Shown: positions 7,402 through 14,455, counted from the first letter of the stretch. The stretch: 15,250 nt of DNA from an uncultured Solobacterium sp. (GCA_938041275.1 CALISH010000133.1:1-15250); one strand, 5' to 3'. The notes: generated from the sequence alone by a model not told the origin. Numbers and translations are program-made.

Positions 7402-7560
7402 TTAGAAACTAAGCAAGTGGATCAACTGGGGAGGAGAAGCAATTGTAATGGTTTTACCTCCATCAAGCATAGAGCCCTGTTGTATTCCCACTATCTCTGT
7501 ACCTGTTTCCCATTGACATAGTGTCACGCGAATATACTTCCATGTTTTATTTCTTGTGTC
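7402..7560 (-). pseudogene. Possible gene remnant, unrecognised
   Basis: A 52-codon minus-strand frame between two stops reads in part WKYIRVTLCQWETGTEIVG, then GSMLDGGKTITIASPPQLI. Residue composition is protein-like rather than random for this AT content, but no ATG, GTG with ribosome site, or known motif is present. It could be the C-terminal end of a lost gene. The third TetR operator copy lies inside it. Confidence 0.25.
7514..7526. promoter_or_regulatory. Third, distant copy of the TetR operator
   Basis: TGACATAGTGTCA here is identical to O2 at 6242-6254, while the flanking bases differ, so this is a shared binding site and not a duplicated segment. TTGACA overlaps it on the plus strand (7513-7518), with TATACT only 14 bases further, too close for a good promoter. 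No intact gene starts nearby. Confidence 0.55.
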
Positions 7561-7654
7561 TCATTTCGTCTTTCATACTTCTGTTCCTCAAGAATAATGT
7601 AGGAAAACTTTATACAAATTAATAACAGTAGCATATTTCACGAGAAAATTTATA

Positions 7655-7672
7655 GAAAAGAACGTTCTTTTC
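7655..7672. repeat. 18-base perfect palindrome
   Basis: GAAAAGAACGTTCTTTTC is self-complementary over all 18 bases with no loop. Such uninterrupted dyads are typical of protein binding sites rather than RNA hairpins. It lies in the gene-poor interval, about 190 bases past the stop of the GNAT at 7862. The GAAC..GTTC halves recall LexA boxes but lack the four-base spacer. Confidence 0.45.
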
Positions 7673-7861
7673 AACGATTGTATTTCACAAAAATGTTTTT
7701 AGATTTTCGCTCTGAAAATACTAAAATGCTATCCCATTTAGTTTCTATGCAATTGCTCTAACAGTTAATAATCATCTCTTATTCAAACAACTCAGCGAAT
7801 TATAATTAACCCATAATTATTACCATAGTAAACGATCCTAATTTCTGATCTACACTTCAAA

Positions 7862-8272
7862 TCACAACTCCTTTGTATAATAATATCGCTCTCCTGTATA
7901 TGGATATTCTTTCAATGCGAACACCTCTTTATAACCATGCTTTTCATAAAAGTTTGGTGCTTGAAAATTAAACGTATTAACGAATGAATACTTACACCCT
8001 CTAGTTTTTGATTCCTTTTCTGCCATTTCTAAAATTTTCGAACCGAAACCTTGCCTCCTTAAATCATCTCTAACATACAAATATTCAATCTCAAGCCAAT
8101 TTCCAAAAGTCTCCGCTACCATTCCAGCCATTAAATTCCCCATTTCATCTTCCGCATAAATGTTGAGAGGTTCACTTTTTGATGGCTCTCTATTGGATCT
8201 ATTATATGTTCGGATTAAATTTGCCAATTCTTGTGTTTTTTCAGATTCTATATTTTCTAATTTTAAATTCAT
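7862..8272 (-). CDS. GNAT-family N-acetyltransferase
   Basis: A 136-residue single-domain acetyl-CoA-dependent N-acetyltransferase. IEYLYVRDDLRRQGFGSKIL (about 62-81) is the strand and pyrophosphate-binding loop of motif A, with the RRQGFG signature. FNFQAPNFYEKHGYKEV (about 101-117) is motif B. The frame begins at an ATG at 8284, but that codon is part of the ribosome site: ATGGAGGGCAGT is followed by ATG at 8272, so translation should begin there, giving MNLKLENIES. The gene stands alone in a degraded neighbourhood but has no defect itself. The acceptor substrate cannot be predicted. Confidence 0.9.
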   Translation of the reverse strand: MNLKLENIESEKTQELANLIRTYNRSNREPSKSEPLNIYAEDEMGNLMAGMVAETFGNWLEIEYLYVRDDLRRQGFGSKILEMAEKESKTRGCKYSFVNTFNFQAPNFYEKHGYKEVFALKEYPYTGERYYYTKEL

Positions 8273-8334
8273 ACTGCCCTCCATTTTTTGAGCTTTTTGC
8301 TATTCCAATGTTAAAATTTGCTAAATTGAACTTA

Positions 8335-8454
8335 TCAATATAATGAGTATCCCATATACATAGCTATCAGTCTATTCGCCTTTGCTTCAATAACACTCCA
8401 TAGGCTCCATTGTTTAGCAGAAAATGTGTTTTGAACACCTAGGATATACCATAT
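8335..8454 (-). pseudogene. Possible gene remnant, unrecognised
   Basis: A 39-codon minus-strand frame reads in part WYILGVQNTFSAKQW and then IEAKANRLIAMYMGYSLY before TGA at 8337-8335. It has no usable start and ends about 60 bases before the GNAT gene. The sequence looks protein-like, but I do not recognise a family, and the call rests only on composition. Confidence 0.22.
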
Positions 8455-8464
8455 CTAGCACATA

Positions 8465-8510
8465 TAATAAATGCCTCGTACATCTCCTCTTTGAAGATAG
8501 ATACGAGTCA
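8465..8510 (-). terminator. Terminator downstream of the antiporter remnant
   Basis: TGCCTCGTA (8472-8480) pairs with TACGAGTCA (8502-8510) with one mismatch, and an inner ATCT/AGAT adds to the stem. On the minus strand it starts four bases after the antiporter stop and is followed by the T-rich ATTTATTATAT. On the plus strand it is followed by TTTTCTATTTT, so it could work in both directions. Confidence 0.6.
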
Positions 8511-8514
8511 TTTT

Positions 8515-9585
8515 CTATTTTGTATTCTTCCCTTTAAACAGTAATATACGATCGTCCGTTTGGATCAGCGTACTACCTGTTGCTGGTATAATTTCATCAT
8601 TCCGATTAATTGAAATAATCAACTTATTGTCCGGAAGCTTCAAGTCACAGATATATTTATGATTCCATGCATGATGTTCTGTCACTGTAAATTCTATGAG
8701 ATCTTGTCCGTTTGGATCAAAATATTCTTCACCGCTCCAAACAATAACATCATTGGGTTTTAGAACAAGACTTCCATTAGGAACTAATGGCTTATCATCA
8801 CGAATTACCTTTGCAATAATTAAGTGCTTATCTAAAGAAATATCCTTTATCTGACGATGTGCGAGAATACCACCCTCATCTACTACTGATTTTACAAATG
8901 TAATATTCCCTTTTCCAACATAGTAATTAAATGTTCTTAATACTTCATTACGAGGATCAATCATATGTAACTTTTCTGTTACCCGCTTCATAGAGGAGCC
9001 TTGTATGAGTGATGATAGTAAGCAGACACCAAAGACAATATGGAAGATATCCACAGGACTTGTTTTATACTGATTTACTACCATAATTGCAAAGGCAATC
9101 GCAGCTGCTCCACGAAGCCCTCCCCAAGATACTAACCACTTTTGATTGAGCTTCAAATCAAATGTTAACATCAGTCCAAACACTACGATTGGTCTAACAA
9201 TAAAGATGAGTACAATTGCAATGACAATCGCAAAGAATAAGTTCGTCAAGATATGTGCAGGTGTCGCAAGTAATCCCAAAATAAAGAACAACAGGATATT
9301 CATAATGTTAGATACACCATCAAAGAAGAATGTCACCTCTTTCTTTGCGATAAAAACTTGATTTCCTAATATCAATCCAAGAATATATACCGTTAGGTAT
9401 CCATTACCATTCAACAGTTCACTAATCGAGAAAGATAATAGTACAACCGCAATGATAAAGACTGTAATAAATCCACTCTTTTGAAGGTCTGTATACTCCA
9501 TAAATTTGCGAACAACATAAGCAACGATTACACCAATGAGAATACCCCAGAATAAAGGTAAATACAATTTCCTAGTAAAGTTCTA
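8515..9585 (-). pseudogene. CPA1-type cation/proton antiporter, N-terminal half missing
   Basis: The frame covers the C-terminal part of a monovalent cation/proton antiporter of the NhaP/CvrA type, an inner-membrane exchanger. Visible are membrane segments from residue 5, the conserved VSWGGLRGAAAIAFA helix (about 146-160), and a cytosolic tail with two RCK_C-like halves (IIAKVIRDDKPLVPNGSLVL and IISINRNDEIIPATGSTLI) that sense ligand or nucleotide. Relatives have some 480-580 residues, so about 180-200 residues and roughly the first six helices are absent, including part of the ion pathway. The frame stops upstream at TAG 9585-9583, immediately beside the end of the abiEii coding similarity. 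A TTG at 9567 could begin the 350-residue frame, but no proper ribosome site precedes it. I call it a non-functional remnant; translation of a C-terminal piece cannot be excluded. Confidence 0.82.
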
Positions 9586-10037
9586 TATTTTTCTTTTTTA
9601 GGAATTGGATATATTGGGTCACCAGTAGCAATATCTAGCGTAAAAGGAAGACGTATATTTGAAACATGACCAATTAAATGGAATCGTGCACCTCCGTATA
9701 TATCATCTAATCGTATTAACTCCCAATTGCCGATTAATTCGTACCACACTTCATTTGTATGCATTGAAACAATATCCGAAATGATATTTCTCATATTTTC
9801 TATATTTAAATCTAACCCATTAATTAAAAAATCAATATCTCGTGTAGACCTATTTTGTAGCCCAATCTTATACGCTACTAACATACCTCCTTTTAGCAGA
9901 AAATTCTCATTATACTTACTCATTGAAAGAAGTTTAAGAAATTCATCGTAAAAAAACTGACTCAATACATCATTAAAACTTACATTTAACTCACTAGCTC
10001 TAATTCTAAGTTTGTTAACAATACTACATTTATTCAT
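9528..10037 (-). pseudogene. abiEii: AbiEii-type nucleotidyltransferase toxin, truncated
   Basis: AbiEii is the nucleotidyltransferase toxin of the type IV abortive-infection pair AbiE. The N-terminal half is typical: LLKGGMLVAYKIGLQNRSTR with DIDFL (about 47-71, Asp67 and Asp69 as metal ligands) and LDIATGDPI (about 134-142). Full-length members have about 270-300 residues. Here similarity ends near residue 156 (KYRTLLGN), and the last 12 residues are antiporter DNA read in another frame, overlapping it to 9528. The later conserved lysine motif (the LETxxAEK helix) and the C-terminal domain are gone, so toxicity is unlikely. The ATG at 10037 lies ten bases after GGAG and overlaps the end of abiEi by eight bases, the normal coupled arrangement. 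The encoded 169-residue protein may still be made. Confidence 0.85.
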
Positions 10038-10626
10038 TATAAATAATCTCCAGTATATCCTCTATCTGATTAGATATACCGAAAATTTCAGCATATTCCC
10101 TAAGTCTCCAAATATTTTTATTTTGTTTTTTTAAATATAAATTCCATGCTTTTGAAAATATCTCCGGATCTTGTTTTTTCCTATCACGGACAATATCACA
10201 AATCGTACGTTCCATATCATAAACAGTAACAGTATTTCCCATAATTGTATCAACATACGTTATGCCTATTTGATACCAATCCTTCTTTATCTGATGCACA
10301 TTGACTTTATTTTTAAACCTCCAAGCATTATATCCTTGATATACAGTCACTTCATTAATAAATGGATTTCTATCAGTCAATCCATGTAATAACAATGCGG
10401 TCTGATAAGAATATATACATTTTCCATACTGTTTTTGTAAAAAAAATAGTTCATCAAAATTATTAAACGTCGGATCAAAATATATTCCACGCGATACTCT
10501 CTCAAGTTCTCCTTTACGTATCATATCTGTAAGATACCACGAATCAATATTATGACTTTTTATTTCCCTTGCTGTAATAATTCCATTATTCTCTTTAATA
10601 ATATTCTTGATCAAGTCAGTTTTCAT
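10030..10626 (-). CDS. abiEi: AbiEi-type antitoxin and transcriptional autorepressor
   Basis: A complete 198-residue AbiEi family protein. The N-terminal winged helix reads GIITAREIKSHNIDSWYLTD and then GELERVSRGIYFDP (about 15-52), the DNA-binding part. The rest is the antitoxin domain with CIYSYQTALLLHGLTDRNP (about 70-88), TVTVYDMERTICDIVRDR (about 132-149) and a helical end. In characterised AbiE systems this protein neutralises AbiEii without direct complex formation and represses its own operon through inverted repeats. Here AAGGGA lies seven to eight bases before the ATG, and a matching inverted repeat surrounds the -10 box. The gene is intact although its partner is truncated, so only regulatory function, or neutralisation of a toxin elsewhere, can remain. 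Confidence 0.92.
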   Translation of the reverse strand: MKTDLIKNIIKENNGIITAREIKSHNIDSWYLTDMIRKGELERVSRGIYFDPTFNNFDELFFLQKQYGKCIYSYQTALLLHGLTDRNPFINEVTVYQGYNAWRFKNKVNVHQIKKDWYQIGITYVDTIMGNTVTVYDMERTICDIVRDRKKQDPEIFSKAWNLYLKKQNKNIWRLREYAEIFGISNQIEDILEIIYNE

Positions 10627-10636
10627 ATATCTTCCC

Positions 10637-10670
10637 TTTGTGCATTATTATACAATAAGTAAAGCACAAA
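10637..10670 (-). promoter_or_regulatory. abiE promoter -10 inside an inverted repeat (candidate AbiEi operator)
   Basis: TTTGTGC (10637-10643) and GCACAAA (10664-10670) are perfect seven-base inverted arms 20 bases apart. Between them on the minus strand lies TATAAT (10652-10647), 20 bases before the abiEi start codon. The -35 is poor (TTCTTT at 10675-10670). The layout matches the known autorepression of AbiE operons by AbiEi at inverted repeats, but this exact site is inferred. Confidence 0.6.
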
Positions 10671-10724
10671 AAGAAGTTATGATATAGAGTTGATAGTTTA
10701 AGTAATCAATATTTCTTCAATCCA

Positions 10725-10764
10725 TAATAAAAGGCTATTGTCAAAAACTGTTCTGACATAGCCT
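10725..10764 (-). terminator. Intrinsic terminator of the rclA-like gene
   Basis: On the minus strand AGGCTATGTCA pairs with TGACAATAGCCT with one bulged base, and TTTTATT follows. It begins 11 bases after the rclA-like stop and isolates that gene from the abiE operon. Confidence 0.85.
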
Positions 10765-10775
10765 AGATACTACTG

Positions 10776-12140
10776 TTATTTAATTAAGCCAAACAAATCA
10801 TTTAAGGCTTCTGCCATTGTTGGGTGTGTGAAGATCTGATTAGCGAGTGCTGTATATGGTTGCTTTGCAATCATTGCAGTTACGACGATATTGATTACTT
10901 CATGTGATTCTTCACCAAATAATACAGTACCTAAAATTTGATTTGTATCTGCGTCAATAATCGCCTTATAAATACCAGTTTGATTGCCAAGGATCTTAGC
11001 CTTTGGAATTGCAGTAACCGGTAATGTGGCTACCTTGATGTTATATCCAGCCTGACGAGCTTCCTTCTCGCTTAAACCAACTCTCGAATATGTTGGATGC
11101 AAAAATGCTGAGAATGCAATTGGCTGTCTATCATTTCTTGTATAAGCACCATTACCATCTAAATAGCTCTTTACAATACGATAGTCATCTAAAGAAATGT
11201 AAGTAAACTGTAGTCCACCATTTACATCACCCATCGCAAAGATATGTGGTTTATTTGTTTGTAAGTGTTCATTCACATTCACAAATCCACGTTTTGAAAC
11301 TTCAACACCTGCATTTTCTAAATTGAGTTCTTTTGTGTTTGGAGTTCTACCTGTCGCAACAAGTAATACATCTGAAGAAATCTTGCCAGTTTCTCCATTT
11401 ACTTCATAAGATAAAGTGACTGTATTTTCATCTTGTTCAACATGCTTTGTGTCTGCACCAAAGATAAATTCAACACCTAATGACTTATAGGATTCAAATA
11501 CAGCGTTTGCTACATCGTCATCTTCTCTAGCAAGTAACTTTTCTGCTTTATCAATGACTGTAACCTTTGTACCAAACTTTGCATATGTAGCCGCAAATTC
11601 TAGACCGATAAAACCACTACCCAAGATTGTTAAAGTCTTAGGAAAATCCTCGAGATTCATTAGTGTTTCACTCGTATGAATTCTCTTACCTACTTCTAAG
11701 CCTTCTACAGAAGGAATAAATGGCTTAGCACCTGTATTGATAAAGATACGTTCTGCAGATACTTCCTCTACTCCATTTGCCATCTGTATATTGACTGTAT
11801 GTTCATCCTTGAATGAAGCAAGTCCATCAATAACTTCGACGTTACTATTCATCACAACCTTGTCATAGTTTGCCTTATTTAGTTTGGCAATCAATGCTTT
11901 CTTATTGATAACTGCATTCTGATAGTATTCTTCATCGTTTACTTGACTGTAACTTCTACGATCAGCTGCAGTTGCTAAAAACTTAGAAGGAATACATCCA
12001 ACATTAATACATGTACCTCCATACATATTAGGTGACTTCTCTACTAATATTGTTTGTTCACCTTTATTACCTAAGTAATTTGCTAGTGTTTTACCAGCCT
12101 TACCAAAACCAATAATAATATTTTTTACTTTCTTATTCAT
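10776..12140 (-). CDS. rclA: RclA/Har-type FAD disulfide oxidoreductase (hypothiocyanous acid reductase family)
   Basis: A cytosolic flavoprotein of 454 residues from the pyridine nucleotide-disulfide oxidoreductase family. From the N-terminus there is the FAD fold GFGKAG, the redox pair Cys44-x4-Cys49 in GTCINVGCIPSK, the NAD(P)H fold ILGSGFIGLEFAA (about 173-185), GRTPNT, FAMGDVNGG, and a dimer domain with FLHPTYSRVGLSEKEA and IFTHPTMAEALNDLF. The HPTYSRVG form and the ending match RclA of E. coli and Har of streptococci better than lipoamide dehydrogenase or mercuric reductase; those proteins reduce hypothiocyanous acid and protect against reactive chlorine species. The frame extends to a GTG at 12161, but GAGG nine bases before the ATG at 12140 marks the start. 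It is monocistronic, with terminators on both sides. No regulator gene of the RclR type is adjacent. Confidence 0.88.
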   Translation of the reverse strand: MNKKVKNIIIGFGKAGKTLANYLGNKGEQTILVEKSPNMYGGTCINVGCIPSKFLATAADRRSYSQVNDEEYYQNAVINKKALIAKLNKANYDKVVMNSNVEVIDGLASFKDEHTVNIQMANGVEEVSAERIFINTGAKPFIPSVEGLEVGKRIHTSETLMNLEDFPKTLTILGSGFIGLEFAATYAKFGTKVTVIDKAEKLLAREDDDVANAVFESYKSLGVEFIFGADTKHVEQDENTVTLSYEVNGETGKISSDVLLVATGRTPNTKELNLENAGVEVSKRGFVNVNEHLQTNKPHIFAMGDVNGGLQFTYISLDDYRIVKSYLDGNGAYTRNDRQPIAFSAFLHPTYSRVGLSEKEARQAGYNIKVATLPVTAIPKAKILGNQTGIYKAIIDADTNQILGTVLFGEESHEVINIVVTAMIAKQPYTALANQIFTHPTMAEALNDLFGLIK

Positions 12141-12163
12141 ATTTGAATACCTCACTACCACCG

Positions 12164-12169
12164 ATTATA
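12164..12169 (-). promoter_or_regulatory. Candidate -10 box of the rclA-like gene
   Basis: A perfect TATAAT on the minus strand lies 23 bases before the ATG at 12140. No TTGACA-like hexamer stands 16-18 bases further upstream (CAAAGA is the best), so activation by a regulator is possible. Its position after the hydrolase terminator suits an independent promoter. Confidence 0.5.
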
Positions 12170-12210
12170 GACCTACTAATTTAAATTCTTTGTTAATATG
12201 CTCAAACTTA

Positions 12211-12245
12211 AAAAAACCTTTATTCTTTCTTCATCAGAATAAAGG
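12211..12245 (-). terminator. Intrinsic terminator of the four-gene cluster
   Basis: CCTTTATTCT and AGAATAAAGG form a perfect ten-base-pair stem with a nine-base loop. On the minus strand TTTTTT follows directly (12216-12211). It is 37 bases after the hydrolase stop and upstream of the rclA-like promoter. Confidence 0.92.
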
Positions 12246-12282
12246 CATTGAACTTTGGTTTTGAATCATATCATGGATTCGT

Positions 12283-12927
12283 TTAATCATTTGTTCTCTG
12301 TAGCCAAGCCATGATTGAATTAACAACTTCCTTTGGCTTTTCAACGTATATTTCATGACTTGTATCTTTTATAAATTGAATTTTGATATGATTTATACTG
12401 TCGTGGTTAGCTTCAATTTTATTCTTTTTATATTTATATACAAGCTCAGGATGATTCGATAACAGTAATAATATTTCTGTATTCAAACCAGCATGGAAGA
12501 TATCAATATAATGTTCTCGAAGTAAGCTCGTTAGTTTAGATATCGTTTCCGCATTCATATCTAACTGATTTTCTTTAATATAAGATTTTGTCATCGCAAT
12601 ATCTTCTTCAAGAGTAATATTCATCAAATCATAATCGATGATACCTCCATCTAAGATGATTAGTTTTCTTGCTTGTAAGAAAGAATGATAACGAATTGCT
12701 ATATCAGCACCCATCGAAAAAGCAATCACATTAGATTCAACGGGTATCTCACTTGTTAACCATTCTATCAAATCTTGTTCACTCTGGATCTTCACATCTC
12801 GGTTTGAATACTGTCCTGGTATATCAATAAACTGTACTTCATAACCGAACTGATTCATCTCTTTTTCAAATTCTTGAATTGATTCTTTTGTACTACCTAA
12901 GCCTGAAATAAAATAAAACTTCTTCAT
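12283..12927 (-). CDS. Small alpha/beta hydrolase
   Basis: A 214-residue cytosolic alpha/beta-hydrolase-fold protein. FYFISGLGSTKES (4-16) is the oxyanion-hole region after the first strand, FIDIPGQ (33-39) the next strand, IAFSMGAD (68-75) the nucleophile elbow with Ser71, LIILDGG (89-95) a following strand, and KDTSHEIYVEKPKEV (187-201) holds the likely catalytic His191. The elbow begins with alanine, not the usual glycine (A-F-S-M-G). The size places it with short esterase or thioesterase-like members. The start is supported by AAGGAG five bases before the ATG. It is the last gene of a leftward cluster, 94 bases after the preceding gene with a hairpin between them, and is followed by a strong terminator. 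Substrate unknown. Confidence 0.82.
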   Translation of the reverse strand: MKKFYFISGLGSTKESIQEFEKEMNQFGYEVQFIDIPGQYSNRDVKIQSEQDLIEWLTSEIPVESNVIAFSMGADIAIRYHSFLQARKLIILDGGIIDYDLMNITLEEDIAMTKSYIKENQLDMNAETISKLTSLLREHYIDIFHAGLNTEILLLLSNHPELVYKYKKNKIEANHDSINHIKIQFIKDTSHEIYVEKPKEVVNSIMAWLQRTND

Positions 12928-12956
12928 CTTTCTCCTTATATTAAATTGTATAAGTC

Positions 12957-12988
12957 AACTATATTATCACTCAAATGATAATATAGTT
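12957..12988 (-). other. Intercistronic perfect hairpin
   Basis: AACTATATTATCA and TGATAATATAGTT form a perfect 13-base-pair stem with a six-base loop between the unknown-protein gene and the hydrolase gene. There is no real T run after it on the minus strand, so it is not a classical terminator. It could be a processing or stabilising hairpin, a weak terminator or a protein-binding dyad. Confidence 0.55.
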
Positions 12989-13021
12989 CCCAAAGCAACG
13001 TAAATTCAATCAGCGTTCATA

Positions 13022-13594
13022 CTACTTGTTCTTTGAAATATCTGGAAAGTTTCCTATAAGGAAGTGACTGTAATCGGAATGATTGGTTGATTTTTCATAT
13101 TCTTCTTTAATAATTTCTAAAATTCTCTTCTTACGTTTTTCTGATAGATCCTCATAGCGAAGAACTGTAATCAATCCATCTTTTTCTGCTTGTAAGATTG
13201 CTTCATATGCATCTGGTATATATTCTACATTTATTACATCCACTTCTTCAGAACTTGCTATTGCATCTGGAATATCAAGTTTATATCCAAAGTCTTTTAC
13301 ATCTTTTGCAGAATAGATATATCCAGAAACACCTTTATACGTATTAATTAATGCATTCGGATAATATTCTTCTAGTCTTAGACGACCATCTTCATCAAAT
13401 CCGTAAGGCCCCCATTTTTGCCATTTACCATCATAGATAAAGCCACTATCTTTACAATACTTTTCTATTGCATTGCTTAAATAAACAAGTACATTTTCTC
13501 TTTTTGTAGAAAAATACACTAAAGGAATATCGTGGTTAGAAACACGTGGTTCTAAAGTTGTTATACCTTCAATCTGCGATGCATGATAGAACAT
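13022..13594 (-). CDS. Conserved protein of unknown function (YHAS start, ADP-ribosyltransferase-like possibility)
   Basis: A 190-residue soluble protein I regard as a conserved hypothetical. It begins MFYHASQIEGITTLEPRVSN, then PLVYFSTKRENVLVYLSNAI (about 24-43). A central block KWQKWGPYGFDEDGRLRLEE (about 57-76) is followed by YKGVSGYIYSA, VEYIPDAYEAILQAEKDGLI and a charged helical tail. The YHAS...VYFST layout recalls the first strands of ADP-ribosyltransferase-like folds (KptA or RNase-toxin types), but I see no clear catalytic Glu motif, so this is a guess. AAGGAG lies 11 bases before the ATG, and the methyltransferase gene ends 15 bases upstream, so the two are cotranscribed. No defect is seen. 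Confidence 0.75.
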   Translation of the reverse strand: MFYHASQIEGITTLEPRVSNHDIPLVYFSTKRENVLVYLSNAIEKYCKDSGFIYDGKWQKWGPYGFDEDGRLRLEEYYPNALINTYKGVSGYIYSAKDVKDFGYKLDIPDAIASSEEVDVINVEYIPDAYEAILQAEKDGLITVLRYEDLSEKRKKRILEIIKEEYEKSTNHSDYSHFLIGNFPDISKNK

Positions 13595-13609
13595 ATTTAC
13601 TCTATCTCC

Positions 13610-14383
13610 TTATTTTCTCGATACAAACATTCCATATTCTTTTGGAATTTCTATAATACCTTGTTTTTCATAGTTGGAAATCAGTCTATATAACTCTTCT
13701 TCCGAATAATTTTGCCAATCGTTCATTTCTTTAAAGGATTGAATATATTCCACTAAATCAGAACGATCGCTAATGCGTAACTTATCTACATACTCCAACT
13801 TTTCTACACTTGGAAACCAATGTTCAAGTATATCTTTGCCATTTTGTAAGGTAAATGTATGTTGACGTTCTGTTTGAACGTTTAACATCTGGTTAATGAA
13901 TGATTCAACACCATTTTCACCATACGTAGCACAATAGAATATCCCATCCTTTTTTAATACTCTTCTGATTTCTGATAAAGCCTTATCCAAATTAGGGATA
14001 TGATACAGCATCATATTTGCGATAACGATATCAAATCTTTCATCTTCATATGGTAACTCTTCTGCATTCACAACCTCATAATGAATATTTGAATGTTCTC
14101 CAATATTAGATCTAGCTTCTTTAATCATGCCTTCAAATAAATCCGTAAAATAAACCTCTTTACAATCCTGAAGTAAATGCGTATGTTCCTTCCAAGTAAT
14201 ACCTGTACCACAACCAAGTTCTAAAATTGAAGATTCCTTCTTAATGTTATAATGCTTTACAATCCAATTATTAAAACCTTCTTTATTTGTAGAATAAAGT
14301 TTGTGTAATCGAATACGGATATTTAGTTTATCTGGATTTTTGTATTGTGTATCAACTGTATCTGTTGTAACTAATTTATTCAT
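13610..14383 (-). CDS. Class I SAM-dependent methyltransferase
   Basis: A 257-residue methyltransferase of the Methyltransf_11 type. ILELGCGTGITW (53-64) is the SAM-binding motif I, YFTDLFEGMI (78-87) carries the acidic residue for the ribose, VVNAEELPYEDERFDIVIAN (104-123) is motifs II and III, and HIPNLDKALSEIRRVLKKDG (128-147) is the following helix. The C-terminal 100 residues are helical and should form the substrate lid. It is cytosolic. The ATG at 14383 has only a weak, distant ribosome site (AAGGG about 12 bases away). It is the first of two or three cotranscribed genes (unknown protein, hydrolase). Whether it acts on a small molecule, RNA or protein cannot be told. Confidence 0.9.
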   Translation of the reverse strand: MNKLVTTDTVDTQYKNPDKLNIRIRLHKLYSTNKEGFNNWIVKHYNIKKESSILELGCGTGITWKEHTHLLQDCKEVYFTDLFEGMIKEARSNIGEHSNIHYEVVNAEELPYEDERFDIVIANMMLYHIPNLDKALSEIRRVLKKDGIFYCATYGENGVESFINQMLNVQTERQHTFTLQNGKDILEHWFPSVEKLEYVDKLRISDRSDLVEYIQSFKEMNDWQNYSEEELYRLISNYEKQGIIEIPKEYGMFVSRK

Positions 14384-14429
14384 TTTCTACTGTATACCCT
14401 TGCCTTCTCTTCTTTTGTCAGTAATACGA

Positions 14430-14455
14430 TATTCTCTACATAAATGACGAGAATA
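14430..14455 (-). promoter_or_regulatory. Inverted repeat upstream of the methyltransferase gene
   Basis: TATTCTC (14430-14436) and GAGAATA (14449-14455) are perfect seven-base inverted arms, 12 bases apart, 47-72 bases before the methyltransferase start codon. It is in the right place for an operator, but no convincing -35/-10 pair is seen with it. Confidence 0.3.

Larger units (their letters stand above)
7305..7861. other. 557-base gene-poor interval
   Basis: No full gene is seen here. It holds a 52-codon minus-strand open stretch without start (7402-7560), an exact copy of the TetR operator (7514-7526), an 18-base perfect palindrome (7655-7672) and otherwise AT-rich DNA. The mixture looks like an eroded region in which one or more genes have been lost. 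Confidence 0.6.

Noticed and set aside
7441..7533. Plus-strand small frame after GGGGAGGAG near 7430
   Set aside because: The purine run is 12 or more bases from the ATG, and the peptide of about 20 residues shows nothing recognisable.
10732..10764. TGACATAG near 10754 as a fourth TetR operator
   Set aside because: Only one half-site matches; the sequence is explained as the stem of the rclA-like terminator.
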